DNA from: Adhaeribacter_A terreus
GTDB taxonomy: Bacteria > Bacteroidota > Bacteroidia > Cytophagales > Hymenobacteraceae
Length of the DNA stretch: 64,000 bases
Reading direction: 5' to 3'
NCBI RefSeq assembly: GCF_042657365.1
Contig: NZ_JBHSKT010000004.1
Coordinates: forward strand, 1-64,000
The notes beneath the pieces were generated by a model. The model did no database searches, was not told where the DNA came from, and saw only the letters and a list, made by a program, of their open reading frames with translations. This document shows positions 1 to 8,750 of the stretch, in pieces; position 1 is the first letter of the stretch, and each line of letters starts with the position of its first letter. The translations under genes were made by a program, and so were the position numbers.

Positions 1-92
1 ACCTGAAACAGCATAACTTAAAGCCAGGCATTTACCTGATCTCCCTGCAAAACGGCGCTGCCACTACCCACCAGAAAATTGTGGTGCAGTAA
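1..92 (+). CDS. C-terminal end of a T9SS-exported protein (type A sorting domain), cut by window edge
   Basis: The frame beginning at base 3 is open to the TAA at 90-92 and gives the last 29 residues of a protein whose body lies upstream. They read LKPGIYLISLQNG and end QKIVVQ. That is the pattern of the final strands of the type A C-terminal sorting domain (PG-hydrophobic-Y-L followed by a K/V-rich last strand), which directs proteins through the type IX secretion system across the outer membrane. The function of the mature part cannot be told. A terminator follows at 151-187. Confidence 0.75.
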   Translation, partial: LKQHNLKPGIYLISLQNGAATTHQKIVVQ

Positions 93-150
93 GCTTGAAT
101 AGCCTAGTAATTAAAACAACCCCTTAACAGTATCATCTTCCGGGTTATTA

Positions 151-187
151 ACTGCGGACTGGATTAAACCAGCCCGCAGTTTTTTTT
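151..187 (+). terminator. Rho-independent terminator after the first gene
   Basis: ACTGCGG-CTGG pairs with CCAG-CCGCAGT around an ATTAAA loop, with one A/C mismatch in the stem, followed by seven or more T. It ends the T9SS cargo gene that stops at base 92. Confidence 0.8.
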
Positions 188-250
188 ATTGCCAGACAGT
201 TCAATAAAGTGCTTTCACCAAGTGGTTTAGGTTATCCGTAGTAATTCTTC

Positions 251-270
251 TATAATTGTAGTATCTACAA
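251..270 (+). promoter_or_regulatory. Possible promoter and small inverted repeat ahead of the YceI gene
   Basis: TATAATTG at 251-258 differs at one base from the Bacteroidota -7 box TAnnTTTG. It runs into a 15-bp inverted repeat (TTGTAG, TAT, CTACAA; 256-270) that ends 25 bases before the start codon and could be an operator. This is a sequence match only. Confidence 0.35.
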
Positions 271-295
271 CCCGAAAGCCTGGCCACTAACTTAT

Positions 296-850
296 ATGCA
301 TACTTTTTGGCGTATTTTCTATACCGTTTTCTTATTGATAATAACTTTTCAGGCAGCGGCGCAGACTTATACTGCCAATAACGGGCACGTTTATTTTCTT
401 TCCGAAGCACCTATCCAGAATATAGAAGCGCATTCAACCCAATTGGGCGGCGCTTTAAGATTGAATGATCGTTCTTTTGCGTTCAGTATTCCCATAGAAA
501 GTTTTGAATTTGAACGCTCACTCATGCAGCAGCATTTCAACGAAAGTTACCTGGAAAGTGAAAAATACCCGCGCGCTACTTTTGTAGGCAAATTACTGGA
601 TAGCACCAATTTTGCAATTCCCGGAACGTACGCCGTAACGGCCGTTGGCAAACTTACCATACACGGCATAACCCAGGAAAGAACCATTGGGGGCGTAATT
701 ATTTCCGACAAAAACCGACTAACGCTGGAAGCTATTTTTCCGGTAAAGATCTCCGACCACAACATTAAAATTCCGCGCCTGCTTTTCGAAACCATTGCCG
801 AAACTGTGAACGTGAAAGTAAATATGGTCTTGCGGCCGGTGAAAACATAA
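296..850 (+). CDS. YceI family periplasmic protein
   Basis: A 184-residue secreted protein. Residues 1-22 form a signal peptide ending AAAQ. The rest matches the YceI fold, a lipocalin-like barrel that binds isoprenoid or other lipid ligands. Typical features are the opening strand (YTANNGHVYFLSEAP), the central segment with FNESYLESEKYPRATFVGKL, and the closing pattern G.LTIHGIT..R at about residues 120-130. YceI proteins are periplasmic lipid carriers or stress proteins, and the exact ligand is not predictable. The gene is monocistronic, between a terminator and the convergent birA. A copy of the dispersed 30-bp motif follows the stop codon. Confidence 0.85.
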   Translation: MHTFWRIFYTVFLLIITFQAAAQTYTANNGHVYFLSEAPIQNIEAHSTQLGGALRLNDRSFAFSIPIESFEFERSLMQQHFNESYLESEKYPRATFVGKLLDSTNFAIPGTYAVTAVGKLTIHGITQERTIGGVIISDKNRLTLEAIFPVKISDHNIKIPRLLFETIAETVNVKVNMVLRPVKT

Positions 851-860
851 AGCTTTGCCA

Positions 861-890
861 GACTTTTTGCCGGCAAAACCATAGCGTTTT
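861..890 (-). repeat. 30-bp dispersed motif
   Basis: Full-length copy in minus orientation between the convergent YceI and birA genes. Both blocks are intact (AAAACGCTATGG and AAAAAGTC). Confidence 0.8.
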
Positions 891-897
891 ATAAACT

Positions 898-1659
898 TTA
901 GGAAAACAGGAATTTAATTTCTTTCAGATCGAAAGTCTGCATTCCTTTTTCGGTTTCCAGCTGCAGTCTTCCATATTCATCGGTACCTACAATTTTGCCC
1001 TGCATAATTTTATCGCCGGCTTCAAACAACCGAAATTCACCGAAGCCTAAAAGCTGCCCCCAGTATTCCTGCTGCATTTGGAGCCGTGAGTTTTTCTGCA
1101 ATTCCAGATACCGTTTTTCCAGGCATTCGAGCAATATTGCGGTCAGTTTTTTCAGATCGAAAGTTTGCCCGGAGATCTGCTTTAAGGAAACCGCATTCGG
1201 ATTTTCAAAAGTTGCCTGGTTTACATTCAGGCCGATGCCAATCACAGAACTTTGCAAAGTTGAACCACTTATGCTATTTTCGATGAGAATGCCGCCAAGC
1301 TTTTTTTCAAGAAAATAAAGATCGTTGGGCCATTTTAACAGAACCCCGGCGGGCAAAAAACGTTTCAGAAAATCGGCTACTCCCAACGAAACGGCAATAT
1401 TCAAAAAGAACTGATCGGAAGCGGCTAAAAAAACGGGTTTGTAAATTACCGAAAGCGTCAGGTTTTGTCCGGCGCCGGCTTCCCAGTTGTTTCCGCGCTG
1501 TCCGCGGCCGGCCGTCTGGTTTTCCGTAAGGATGACACAACCCTCCGTGGCTTCATTTTTGATTAATAATTGTTGTGCTACCGTATTGGTAGAGGTACAT
1601 TCGGGCAGAAAAACGAATTGATGGCCCGTAAAGCGCGTTTGAGGCGAAATATTCTCCAA
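898..1659 (-). CDS. birA: Biotin--[acetyl-CoA-carboxylase] ligase
   Basis: A 253-residue enzyme that activates biotin with ATP and attaches it to the biotin carrier protein of acetyl-CoA carboxylase. The biotinyl-AMP loop GRGQRGNNW is at residues 51-59 and KWPND at 109-113, followed by KLGGILIEN with the ligand-contacting lysine and glycines. There is no N-terminal helix-turn-helix, so it is the monofunctional (class I) form and not a biotin repressor. It is divergent from rsfS; a -7 box (TAAATTTG) lies 23 bases upstream on the minus strand. It shares the 849-898 intergenic space with the convergent YceI gene. Confidence 0.93.
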   Translation of the reverse strand: MENISPQTRFTGHQFVFLPECTSTNTVAQQLLIKNEATEGCVILTENQTAGRGQRGNNWEAGAGQNLTLSVIYKPVFLAASDQFFLNIAVSLGVADFLKRFLPAGVLLKWPNDLYFLEKKLGGILIENSISGSTLQSSVIGIGLNVNQATFENPNAVSLKQISGQTFDLKKLTAILLECLEKRYLELQKNSRLQMQQEYWGQLLGFGEFRLFEAGDKIMQGKIVGTDEYGRLQLETEKGMQTFDLKEIKFLFS

Positions 1660-1681
1660 AGAATTTGCTAATTTTACAGAA

Positions 1682-1689
1682 CAAATTTA
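1682..1689 (-). promoter_or_regulatory. -7 promoter box for birA
   Basis: Read on the minus strand this is TAAATTTG, a perfect match to the Bacteroidota -7 consensus TAnnTTTG, 23 bases before the birA start. No clear -33 TTG was found at the right distance. Confidence 0.45.
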
Positions 1690-1699
1690 ATAACCAGAA

Positions 1700-2074
1700 A
1701 TGACACAACCGAAAGTTAAGGATGAATCGGACATCTTGGCAGACCTTATTGTAAAAGGTATGCAGGAAAAAAAAGCTACTGACATAACAGTACTGAATCT
1801 GAAATCCTTAAAAAACGCCGTTTCCGATTACTTCGTGATCTGTTCGGCCAACTCCGATAGCCAACTCGATGCCATTGCCAAATCAGTGGAAGAAGAAGTT
1901 TATAAAATTGCCAAGGAAGATCCGTGGCAAAGTGAAGGTCGCCTGAACCGCGAATGGATCCTGCTCGATTACGTAAGTGTGGTAGCCCACATTTTCCTGA
2001 AAGACAAACGTCAGTTCTACGCACTGGAAGAACTCTGGGGCGACGCGCAGATCAAACAGATCGCAGACCAATAA
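1700..2074 (+). CDS. rsfS: Ribosomal silencing factor RsfS
   Basis: A 124-residue protein of the RsfS/Iojap family. It binds ribosomal protein uL14 and blocks joining of the 50S and 30S subunits when nutrients run low. The diagnostic stretch is residues 29-60, KATDITVLNLKSLKNAVSDY followed by FVICSANSDSQ, and later the segment GRLNREWILLDYVSVVAHIF near residues 80-100. The length is typical. It lies 82 bases ahead of ftsH and probably heads that transcription unit. Confidence 0.93.
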   Translation: MTQPKVKDESDILADLIVKGMQEKKATDITVLNLKSLKNAVSDYFVICSANSDSQLDAIAKSVEEEVYKIAKEDPWQSEGRLNREWILLDYVSVVAHIFLKDKRQFYALEELWGDAQIKQIADQ

Positions 2075-2155
2075 TCGGCGGCTTTTTGCGTTATTAGCTG
2101 AATAAAACGCAACCATACCTGTTACCATTTAGTTTTTAGAACTGATTTAATTCCA

Positions 2156-4339
2156 ATGGCAGATAAAACCCCGAATAACAAAAAGAAAAAAATAAACCTT
2201 CCTACCACACCTCCAAAACCTACCATGCAAATGTGGGTTTTAGCGGCGTTAACCCTGCTCATATTCAGCATTCTATATTTTAACCGTAGCAACACCACCG
2301 TCGAGATCGATCAGCGCCGGTTCGAAGACATGGTTAAAAGTCGCGATGTGCAGCGAATTAACATCGTGAACGACAAAGTGGTGGAAGTTACGCTGAAAGA
2401 TGAAGCGCTTAAAAACGAAAAGTATAAGAACGACCTGGCTAACCGCGGAGCTTTTGCTTTAGAGCAGGGTGCGCAGTTCCATTTCACCATTATTTCGCCG
2501 GAAATTTTTAAAGAAGACCTCGAGAAATTTCAGGAGAAAGAAAAGATACCGCGTGAAGAATGGCTCAGCTTGAACATGGAAAAACGGACCGGTTTTGGCG
2601 ATTTCCTGACCAGCTGGGGCTTTTTGATCTTGCTTATGGTTGGTTTCTGGTTCATGATGCGTCGCGTTTCCAGCGGCGGACCGGGTGGCCAGATCTTCAA
2701 CATCGGCAAATCTAAAGCCGCTTTATTCGATGCTGAAAACAAGGTTAAGATCACGTTTAAAGACGTAGCCGGCCTGGAAGAAGCGAAAGAAGAGATCCAG
2801 GAAATTGTAGAATTTCTGAAGAACCCGACCAAATTCACGATCTTGGGTGGTAAAATCCCTAAAGGTGCGTTACTGGTAGGTCCTCCGGGAACGGGTAAAA
2901 CGTTATTAGCCAAAGCTGTAGCCGGTGAAGCTGATGTTCCGTTCTTCTCTTTATCCGGTTCCGACTTCGTGGAAATGTTCGTTGGGGTGGGTGCTGCCCG
3001 CGTACGCGACCTTTTCAAACAAGCCAAAGCCAAAGCACCGTGTATCATCTTTATCGATGAGATCGATGCTATTGGTCGTAGCCGTAGCCGCGGACAGGTT
3101 CCTGGTGGTAACGACGAACGTGAAAATACACTGAACTCCCTGCTGGTAGAAATGGACGGTTTCTCAACCGATTCCGGCGTAATTATTCTGGCTGCCACCA
3201 ACCGACCAGATACCTTAGATTCAGCCTTGCTGCGTCCGGGACGTTTCGACCGCCAGATCTCGATTGATAAACCAGATATTGTAGGCCGTACGGAGATCTT
3301 CAATGTACACTTAAAGCCGATCACGTTAGCTTCGGATGTAGATGCTAAGAAACTGGCGGCGCAAACCCCAGGTTTTGCTGGTGCCGAAATTGCCAACGTT
3401 TGTAACGAAGCTGCTTTAATTGCTGCCCGCCGGAACAAAAAAGCGGTAGAAATGCAGGACTTCAACGATGCCATTGACCGCGTAATTGGTGGTCTGGAGA
3501 AAAAGAATAAGATCATTTCGCCGGAAGAAAAGCAGATCGTGGCGTACCACGAAGCGGGTCATGCCATTACCGGCTGGTTCCTGGAGCACTGCGATCCGTT
3601 GGTGAAAGTGAGCATTGTGCCTCGTGGTATTGCCGCTTTGGGTTATGCGCAATATTTACCAAAAGAGCAGTTCCTATACACTACCGAGCAATTAGTAGAT
3701 GAAATGTGCATGGCTTTAGGTGGCCGCGCGGCGGAAGAAATTATCTTCGGAAAAATTTCTACCGGTGCTTTGAGCGATTTGGAGCGCATTACCAAAATGG
3801 CGTACAGCATTGTAACCATGTATGGTATGAACGATAAGATCGGCAACGTTTCTTTCTACGATTCGAAGCAGAGCGATATGGCTTTCAACAAACCATATTC
3901 CGAAGCAACCGCCGAAACTATTGACGAAGAAGTTCGCCTGATCATTAGTAATGCTTATGAGCACACCAAGCAATTATTACGCTCAAAAGGCCGCGAACTG
4001 GAACTGGTAGCGCAGGAGCTTTTGAAAAAAGAGATCCTGTTCCAGAATGACCTGGAGCGTTTGGTTGGTCCGCGTCCGTTTGCCAAATTAACGGCATACC
4101 AGGCGCACACGGCCGGTACAGATCGCAGCAAAACTGCCAGCGAAGTGCAACAGGAACAGGCGCACCCGCTTTCGAATAAGAATGAGCACGAAGATATAAC
4201 CGAAGGTCCTTCCGATGGAAAATTGGATAACGGCCCGAAAGCAACGGAAACCGAAGCAAACGGACGATATAATCCTGCTTCAGAACCGGGGACTGATTCG
4301 AATATCAGACCGGGCCAGACGTATTCGTTCGATAAATAA
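2156..4339 (+). CDS. ftsH: ATP-dependent zinc metalloprotease FtsH
   Basis: A 727-residue inner-membrane AAA+ protease that removes misassembled membrane proteins and short-lived regulators. Transmembrane helices are at about residues 27-43 and 148-168, with a periplasmic domain between them. The AAA module carries Walker A GPPGTGKT (242-249), Walker B IIFIDEIDAIG and the second region of homology with RPGRFDRQ. The zinc site HEAGH is at 465-469. The C-terminal tail (about 650-727) is a hydrophilic extension rich in Glu, Thr and Pro, as often seen in Bacteroidota FtsH. The start ATG follows rsfS by 82 bases, and the LUD gene follows after 33 bases. Confidence 0.97.
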   Translation: MADKTPNNKKKKINLPTTPPKPTMQMWVLAALTLLIFSILYFNRSNTTVEIDQRRFEDMVKSRDVQRINIVNDKVVEVTLKDEALKNEKYKNDLANRGAFALEQGAQFHFTIISPEIFKEDLEKFQEKEKIPREEWLSLNMEKRTGFGDFLTSWGFLILLMVGFWFMMRRVSSGGPGGQIFNIGKSKAALFDAENKVKITFKDVAGLEEAKEEIQEIVEFLKNPTKFTILGGKIPKGALLVGPPGTGKTLLAKAVAGEADVPFFSLSGSDFVEMFVGVGAARVRDLFKQAKAKAPCIIFIDEIDAIGRSRSRGQVPGGNDERENTLNSLLVEMDGFSTDSGVIILAATNRPDTLDSALLRPGRFDRQISIDKPDIVGRTEIFNVHLKPITLASDVDAKKLAAQTPGFAGAEIANVCNEAALIAARRNKKAVEMQDFNDAIDRVIGGLEKKNKIISPEEKQIVAYHEAGHAITGWFLEHCDPLVKVSIVPRGIAALGYAQYLPKEQFLYTTEQLVDEMCMALGGRAAEEIIFGKISTGALSDLERITKMAYSIVTMYGMNDKIGNVSFYDSKQSDMAFNKPYSEATAETIDEEVRLIISNAYEHTKQLLRSKGRELELVAQELLKKEILFQNDLERLVGPRPFAKLTAYQAHTAGTDRSKTASEVQQEQAHPLSNKNEHEDITEGPSDGKLDNGPKATETEANGRYNPASEPGTDSNIRPGQTYSFDK

Positions 4340-4372
4340 AAACGCTATAATTTTATACTGAATAAGTAAACA

Positions 4373-5029
4373 ATGTACGAAGCACGGTCTAAGGATATTG
4401 TATTACGGAAAGTACGGGAGGCGCTGGCTAAGTCAGCGCCTTTTGTGCCTCCTACCCCCGATTTTAATTCTACGGTTTATCCGCCGCTGGCCGACGAAGA
4501 CCTTTCGATCGTGTTTGCGCAGAATTTCCTGAATACCGGCGGCAAATTCATTTACTGCGATTCGGAAGAGAATTTCTACGACCAGCTTTTCGAGTTCAAG
4601 CAGGAAAACAATATTCAGCACATTTTTGTCTGGGAATCGAGCCTGAAGAAGCAGCTTTTTGGCGCGGGCATTAACTTCAGCGGCGACGAAAAAGACTTTC
4701 TGAAACATGCCGAAGCCGGTTTAACGACTTGTGAAGCTTTGCTGGCTCGTACCGGCAGCATTCTGGTAAGTTCGGCCAATTCCGGGGGCCGGCGCTTAAC
4801 TATTTACCCGGAAAAACATTTGGTGGTGGCTTATACCAGCCAGTTGGTGCCCGATATTAAAGAAGGTTTGCAATTGGTACGCGAAAAATATGCCCCGAAA
4901 CTGCCTTCTATGCTGAGCATGGTTAGCGGCCCGAGCCGCACGGCCGATATTGAAAAAACGTTGGTTCTGGGTGCGCACGGCCCGAAACAACTCGTATTAT
5001 TTTTGATCGATGACCTTATCGAAGATTAA
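4373..5029 (+). CDS. LUD domain protein (LutC-like)
   Basis: A 218-residue member of the LUD/LutC family. LutC proteins take part in L-lactate oxidation with LutA and LutB, but those partners are absent here and lone LUD genes beside ftsH and lpxH are common in Bacteroidota, so the role is unclear. Family features are the N-terminal R..VL..VREAL helix, ALLARTGSILVSSANSGGRRL in the middle and the closing TADIEKTLVLGAHGPKQLVLFLID. There is no Fe-S motif. Its last 20 bases overlap the start of lpxH, so the two are translationally coupled. Confidence 0.85.
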   Translation: MYEARSKDIVLRKVREALAKSAPFVPPTPDFNSTVYPPLADEDLSIVFAQNFLNTGGKFIYCDSEENFYDQLFEFKQENNIQHIFVWESSLKKQLFGAGINFSGDEKDFLKHAEAGLTTCEALLARTGSILVSSANSGGRRLTIYPEKHLVVAYTSQLVPDIKEGLQLVREKYAPKLPSMLSMVSGPSRTADIEKTLVLGAHGPKQLVLFLIDDLIED

Positions 5030-5795
5030 GCTGGAGCCCGGCAAAAAGATCTTTTTCGCTTCCGATTTCCATTTGGGGGTACCCGATGCAGCCAGCAGTT
5101 TAGCGCGGGAAAAAAAGATCGTGCGGTGGCTGGATGCAATTAAAGACGAAGCGCAGGCCATCTTTTTGTTAGGCGATATTTTTGATTTCTGGTTTGAATA
5201 CCGCCACGCCATTCCGAAAGGTTTTATCCGGATACAGGGAAAATTAGCGGAACTGACCGACCGCGGCATTCCGGTTTATTTCTTTACCGGCAACCACGAC
5301 ATGTGGATGTTCGATTATTTTACCCAGGAGTTGAATATTCCGGTGCTGCGCAAACCAATTTCGGTAATGCTCGGCGATCAGAAATTCCATATTGGTCACG
5401 GCGATGGTTTAGGCCCTAAAGATTACACGTATAAAGTGCTGAAGAAAGTTTTCAGCAGTCCGCTTTCGCAGTGGTTATTCGCCCGCATTCACCCGAATAC
5501 GGGCATTGGAGTGGCCAATTACTGGAGCCGCCGCAGCCGCATCAGCAACACCCAGGAAGATGAATATTTCCACGGCGAAGATGCAGAATGGCTCGTAATT
5601 TACTGCAAAGAAACTGAAGCCCGCGAACACCACGATTATTACGTTTTCGGCCACCGGCATTTGCCGCTTGATATAAAGATCGGGGAACGCAGCCGCTATT
5701 TAAACCTGGGAGAATGGGTCAATTATTGCTCTTACGCCGTTTATGATGGAAAGAACCTGGAACTTAAACATTTCGAGAACGAAGAAAAAAAGTAA
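5010..5795 (+). CDS. lpxH: UDP-2,3-diacylglucosamine diphosphatase (LpxH family)
   Basis: A 261-residue calcineurin-type metallophosphoesterase. LpxH hydrolyses UDP-2,3-diacylglucosamine to lipid X in lipid A synthesis, at the inner face of the cytoplasmic membrane. The dinuclear metal ligands are visible in order: D19 and H21 (SDFHLG), D56 (LGDIFDFW), N95 and H96 (GNHDMW), H in GHGDG, and the final GHRH pair in YVFGHRHLP. The ATG at 5010 lies inside the LUD gene, as expected for a coupled start. The next gene overlaps its 3' end by 53 bases. Confidence 0.9.
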   Translation: MTLSKIKLEPGKKIFFASDFHLGVPDAASSLAREKKIVRWLDAIKDEAQAIFLLGDIFDFWFEYRHAIPKGFIRIQGKLAELTDRGIPVYFFTGNHDMWMFDYFTQELNIPVLRKPISVMLGDQKFHIGHGDGLGPKDYTYKVLKKVFSSPLSQWLFARIHPNTGIGVANYWSRRSRISNTQEDEYFHGEDAEWLVIYCKETEAREHHDYYVFGHRHLPLDIKIGERSRYLNLGEWVNYCSYAVYDGKNLELKHFENEEKK

Positions 5796-6606
5796 AGCCG
5801 CGCTGGTTTTACTTTTTTGCGTTTTTACCCTATCGTTTTTCCTCGCTCCGGAAAGCCGCGGCCAGGCTATTTCCATTCGTCAGCACCTGGATGTTTCGCA
5901 ACCGGCCGCGATGAGCATAGATCGGCTGAATAATATTTACCTGACTGACCGCAAAAATAACGTACATCAGTTTAACGGCGCCGGGCGATTGATCAATACA
6001 TACTCACCGCCGCGCACCGGCAATATTGGCAACGTTGAAGCCTGGAACGCGATGAAAGTGCTGCTTTTCTACGACGACCAGCAGCAAATTACCCTCCTGG
6101 ACCGTTTCCTGAACAACATTGCTAATATTCGGCTGCGTGACATTACCGATGGCCTGATAAAAGTAGCAACCACGGCCGCCGATGAACGCATCTGGCTTTT
6201 TAACGAAAGTGAATTTTCGCTTTTGAAATACGATCCGCGCACTTCGGAAATTGTCAGCACCACGCCGCTTAACTTAACTTTCGACCGCAAAAAAGCCGAT
6301 ATCCGATACATTAGAGAATACCAGAATATGGTGTATATGGTAGATAAAACCACCGGCATTTACGTGTTCGATAACCTGGGCAATTACAAGAAAACGCTGC
6401 CGTTTCCGGAGCTTTCGTACATTGGTTTCCGGGGCGATGAGCTGTATTATCTGGCCGGCGGCAAGCTGCGATTTTTCAACCTCTATTCTTTTGCCGAACG
6501 CGCTTTTGACGTGCCGCCGGTGCAAAATTACAAGCAAGCTTTGGTGGGCGAAGATCTGGTTTATCTGCTTTCGGAAAGCGGTTTGGACCTTTATGAGTTT
6601 GAATAG
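5743..6606 (+). CDS. Secreted beta-propeller-like protein of unknown function
   Basis: 287 residues. A hydrophobic segment at about residues 18-40 (KAALVLLFCVFTLSFFLAPESRGQ) is a signal peptide. The rest consists of repeated 40-residue units with D-x-x-N-N-I-Y/V-L-x-D patterns (for example IDRLNNIYLTDRKNNVHQF and KTTGIYVFDNLGNY), as in NHL or six-bladed propellers. No catalytic motif is seen. The first ATG overlaps lpxH by 53 bases. A later start would remove the basic n-region, so 5743 is kept. It probably belongs to the lpxH transcription unit. Confidence 0.7.
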   Translation: MMERTWNLNISRTKKKSKAALVLLFCVFTLSFFLAPESRGQAISIRQHLDVSQPAAMSIDRLNNIYLTDRKNNVHQFNGAGRLINTYSPPRTGNIGNVEAWNAMKVLLFYDDQQQITLLDRFLNNIANIRLRDITDGLIKVATTAADERIWLFNESEFSLLKYDPRTSEIVSTTPLNLTFDRKKADIRYIREYQNMVYMVDKTTGIYVFDNLGNYKKTLPFPELSYIGFRGDELYYLAGGKLRFFNLYSFAERAFDVPPVQNYKQALVGEDLVYLLSESGLDLYEFE

Positions 6607-6643
6607 TTTAAACATTTCCTGCCCTCTAACTTTTGCTTTTGCT

Positions 6644-6674
6644 TTGTTAATTTAATTTCTTCTTGTTAATTTTA
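6644..6674 (+). promoter_or_regulatory. Likely promoter of the MORN-like lipoprotein gene
   Basis: TTG at 6644-6646 and TAATTTTA at 6667-6674 are separated by 20 bases and match the Bacteroidota -33/-7 layout with one mismatch. The box ends 37 bases before the start codon. AGGAGG at about 6678-6683 lies too far from the ATG (6712) to be the ribosome site. Confidence 0.45.
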
Positions 6675-6711
6675 GAAAGGAGGTGTAGTTCAATTCGAAA
6701 CCCTGTTTTCT

Positions 6712-7155
6712 ATGAAATTCCTAAGCTTTGTTCTGCTTTTCATTTTAATACTAAGCTTCTCCTCCTGCAAAACAAACCAGTTCAACAAAGCCTGCCAAAG
6801 GCACGGGCGCTGGGAGTTTGCCGATACGCTGGGAACGCAGGTTTATAAATATGGCGGGCGGTATAAAGACGGCATTGAATGCGGGAAATGGAAATATTAC
6901 TTAGGTGGCAAAATTGCACGCAAAGAGAAATACCGCAAGAATATCAGCTACAACCAGTTCTTTCACGAAAACGGCAAAGTAAGTTCGCAGGGTAAAAGTC
7001 AGCTCGATGTTTCGGCGGCGGAAATTCATTGGTTCTACTTCGGCGATTGGGAATATTTCGATGAAAACGGTAGGCCTACGATGGTAAAAACATTCGAGAA
7101 CGGGAAACAGGTTAACCTTCGTAAAATTCAGCTGGCTGAAGATAAGAAGAATTAG
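6712..7155 (+). CDS. MORN/YwqK-like lipoprotein
   Basis: A 147-residue lipoprotein. The signal peptide ends LSFSSC, so Cys-20 is the lipidation site. The mature part has repeated G-x-W-x-Y-Y/F units (HGRWEFADTLG, CGKWKYYLGGKI, FGDWEYFDENGRP) typical of MORN-type or YwqK-like repeats, which form small beta hairpins. Partner and role are unknown. It is probably anchored in an envelope membrane. A copy of the 30-bp motif follows 20 bases after the stop. Confidence 0.7.
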   Translation: MKFLSFVLLFILILSFSSCKTNQFNKACQRHGRWEFADTLGTQVYKYGGRYKDGIECGKWKYYLGGKIARKEKYRKNISYNQFFHENGKVSSQGKSQLDVSAAEIHWFYFGDWEYFDENGRPTMVKTFENGKQVNLRKIQLAEDKKN

Positions 7156-7174
7156 CGGTGCATTTTTCCCCTAA

Positions 7175-7204
7175 AAAACGCTATGGTTTTGAAGCTAAAA
7201 ACAA
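7175..7204 (+). repeat. 30-bp dispersed motif
   Basis: Plus orientation. The left block is perfect; the right block is AAAAACAAGTG, with three extra bases before GTG. Confidence 0.7.
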
Positions 7205-7266
7205 GTGCCTTTCTGTAAATTTCATGAACACGTATATTAAGGATATGTAAGCTAAACCGTTTTTCA

Positions 7267-7710
7267 ATGGCAGTAATTATTCTGAAGTTTCTCCTGAAAA
7301 TAGTAGCAGGTTTATGCTTCGTGCTCATTTTTAGCTACTCCGTTTTTGCCCAAACCGATTCTGTGCACATCAGAACCACACCGGAGATGCGCGCGGAAAT
7401 CTATAATGTTTTTGAGCAAAGCAGCAAAAAAATAACCGAACTGGATAAAACCATTCTGAAATACCTGAACAGCGTTAAAAAACCCAAAGCGGCGGCTTAT
7501 AAAAAATCGTACGTCGATTCTCAGAATGGCTGGCTGAATTACCGCGACGGACATTGCCAGATCATTTCCGATGAATCGGCAGATGCGCCTACCGGCCCGG
7601 ACCAGTTCTTTTACCAATGCATTGCCGACATCAATGCGCGGCGGATCGAAGAATTGAACGAACTGCTCATAAATTTCAAGCTCGAATTTGGTGCTTTAAA
7701 AATGGAATAA
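7267..7710 (+). CDS. LprI-like (DUF1311) secreted protein
   Basis: A 147-residue secreted protein with a signal peptide of about 29 residues ending SVFAQ. The C-terminal half has the LprI N-terminal-domain pattern: a helix, then W-L-x-Y-R-D-x-H-C (residues 95-104), a second cysteine in FFYQCIADINARRIEELNELL, and an R-x-x-E-L-x-x-L ending. The two cysteines probably form a disulphide. Some LprI proteins inhibit lysozyme, and that function is not established for this branch. No operon partner is evident. Confidence 0.7.
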   Translation: MAVIILKFLLKIVAGLCFVLIFSYSVFAQTDSVHIRTTPEMRAEIYNVFEQSSKKITELDKTILKYLNSVKKPKAAAYKKSYVDSQNGWLNYRDGHCQIISDESADAPTGPDQFFYQCIADINARRIEELNELLINFKLEFGALKME

Positions 7711-7810
7711 CTTTCAGGATCAACGTCTTCCCTACTTTTTCTTACCCAAACCCAAGCGCTTTTGCGTATAAAACCTGCCGGCTTTCTGTACCAAACTTCC
7801 GGTCTGCGCT

Positions 7811-8668
7811 ATGGACAACAAAACGTTAAAAATCGAGGATCTCTTTCTCAAAATGCCCCTCTACGATAAACTGGAGCTCAATTCTGCTTTGGAGTACAAA
7901 CTGGTAGATATCCTGCGGTTCAGCGGAAAAATTGATATGTTTTGCGTGGGTTGCAACAAGGAAAGCACTTTTACCGGTTTCGATAACCTGACCGATTACG
8001 TGCCGGGTGTGGCTTACACCTCCAATTCCTCGAAACTAATGGAGCGGGTTTTTACTTTACCCAAATATTTTTCGCACAAGAAGGTTTTTACCGTGAAGCT
8101 GAAATGCTCGCGCAACGAGAACCATTTAATGCTTTTCAATTTCTACATCAAAGACAATATCCTGATCAAGATCGGGCAATATCCGAGTTTGATGGACCTG
8201 GCTCACCATTCGCTCAAAAAATACAAACGCATTCTGGGAACCGATCTTTACAATGAATTTAACCGGGCCGTAGGTCTGGCAACGCTGAATATTGGTCTGG
8301 GTTCGTTCATTTACCTGAAACGCATTTTCGACCACTTGCTGGAAGACGCTCACAAACAGATATTCGCCGATGAAAAGTGGAACGAACTTGAGTACCTTGC
8401 ATCGCCGATGCACAAACGTATTGCCTTGCTAAAACACCATTTGCCGCCATATCTGGTTGAAAAACGCGATATGTTCCAGATCCTGAGCAAAGATGTACAT
8501 GAACTAAGCGAAGAAGAATGTCTGAAGTTTTTCCCGCTGCTGCAAAACGCCATTGAGTGCATTCTGGACGAAAAACTGATCGAAATTACCCGTGACCTGA
8601 AGCGGCAGGAACTCGATAAATCCATCGATCAGCTTACGGCAAAGAAAAATCCGGCGAAGAAAAAATAG
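7811..8668 (+). CDS. Conserved hypothetical cytoplasmic protein
   Basis: 285 residues that I do not recognise. There is no signal peptide or transmembrane segment. A C-x-x-C pair (FCVGCNKES, about residues 45-52) near the N-terminus and an isolated Cys-Ser-Arg-Asn further on hint at a small metal or redox site. The C-terminal third is helical and charged (DVHELSEEECLKFFPLLQNAIECILDEKLIEITRDLKRQ) and ends in a lysine-rich tail. The codon pattern resembles its neighbours, and the gene stands alone between intergenic spacers, so it is probably a real but uncharacterised Cytophagales gene. Confidence 0.65.
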   Translation: MDNKTLKIEDLFLKMPLYDKLELNSALEYKLVDILRFSGKIDMFCVGCNKESTFTGFDNLTDYVPGVAYTSNSSKLMERVFTLPKYFSHKKVFTVKLKCSRNENHLMLFNFYIKDNILIKIGQYPSLMDLAHHSLKKYKRILGTDLYNEFNRAVGLATLNIGLGSFIYLKRIFDHLLEDAHKQIFADEKWNELEYLASPMHKRIALLKHHLPPYLVEKRDMFQILSKDVHELSEEECLKFFPLLQNAIECILDEKLIEITRDLKRQELDKSIDQLTAKKNPAKKK

Positions 8669-8673
8669 ATGGG

Positions 8674-8703
8674 CACTTTTTCGGGCTTAAACCATACCGT
8701 TTT
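8674..8703 (-). repeat. 30-bp dispersed motif
   Basis: Perfect-length copy in minus orientation starting six bases after the stop of the preceding gene; right block AAAAAGTG. Confidence 0.8.
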
Positions 8704-8750
8704 AAACCGACGATTTTTCTGGCGTTAGATATTTAAGCCTTTGTCATAAG

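Noticed and set aside
201..410. 69-codon minus-strand frame over the YceI start
   Set aside because: It overlaps the YceI signal peptide and promoter region, has no ribosome site, and its basic composition is typical of antisense frames.
2530..3516. 328-codon frame antisense to ftsH
   Set aside because: A shadow of the conserved ATPase codons; the protein has a Ser/Lys/Pro-rich composition without any motif.
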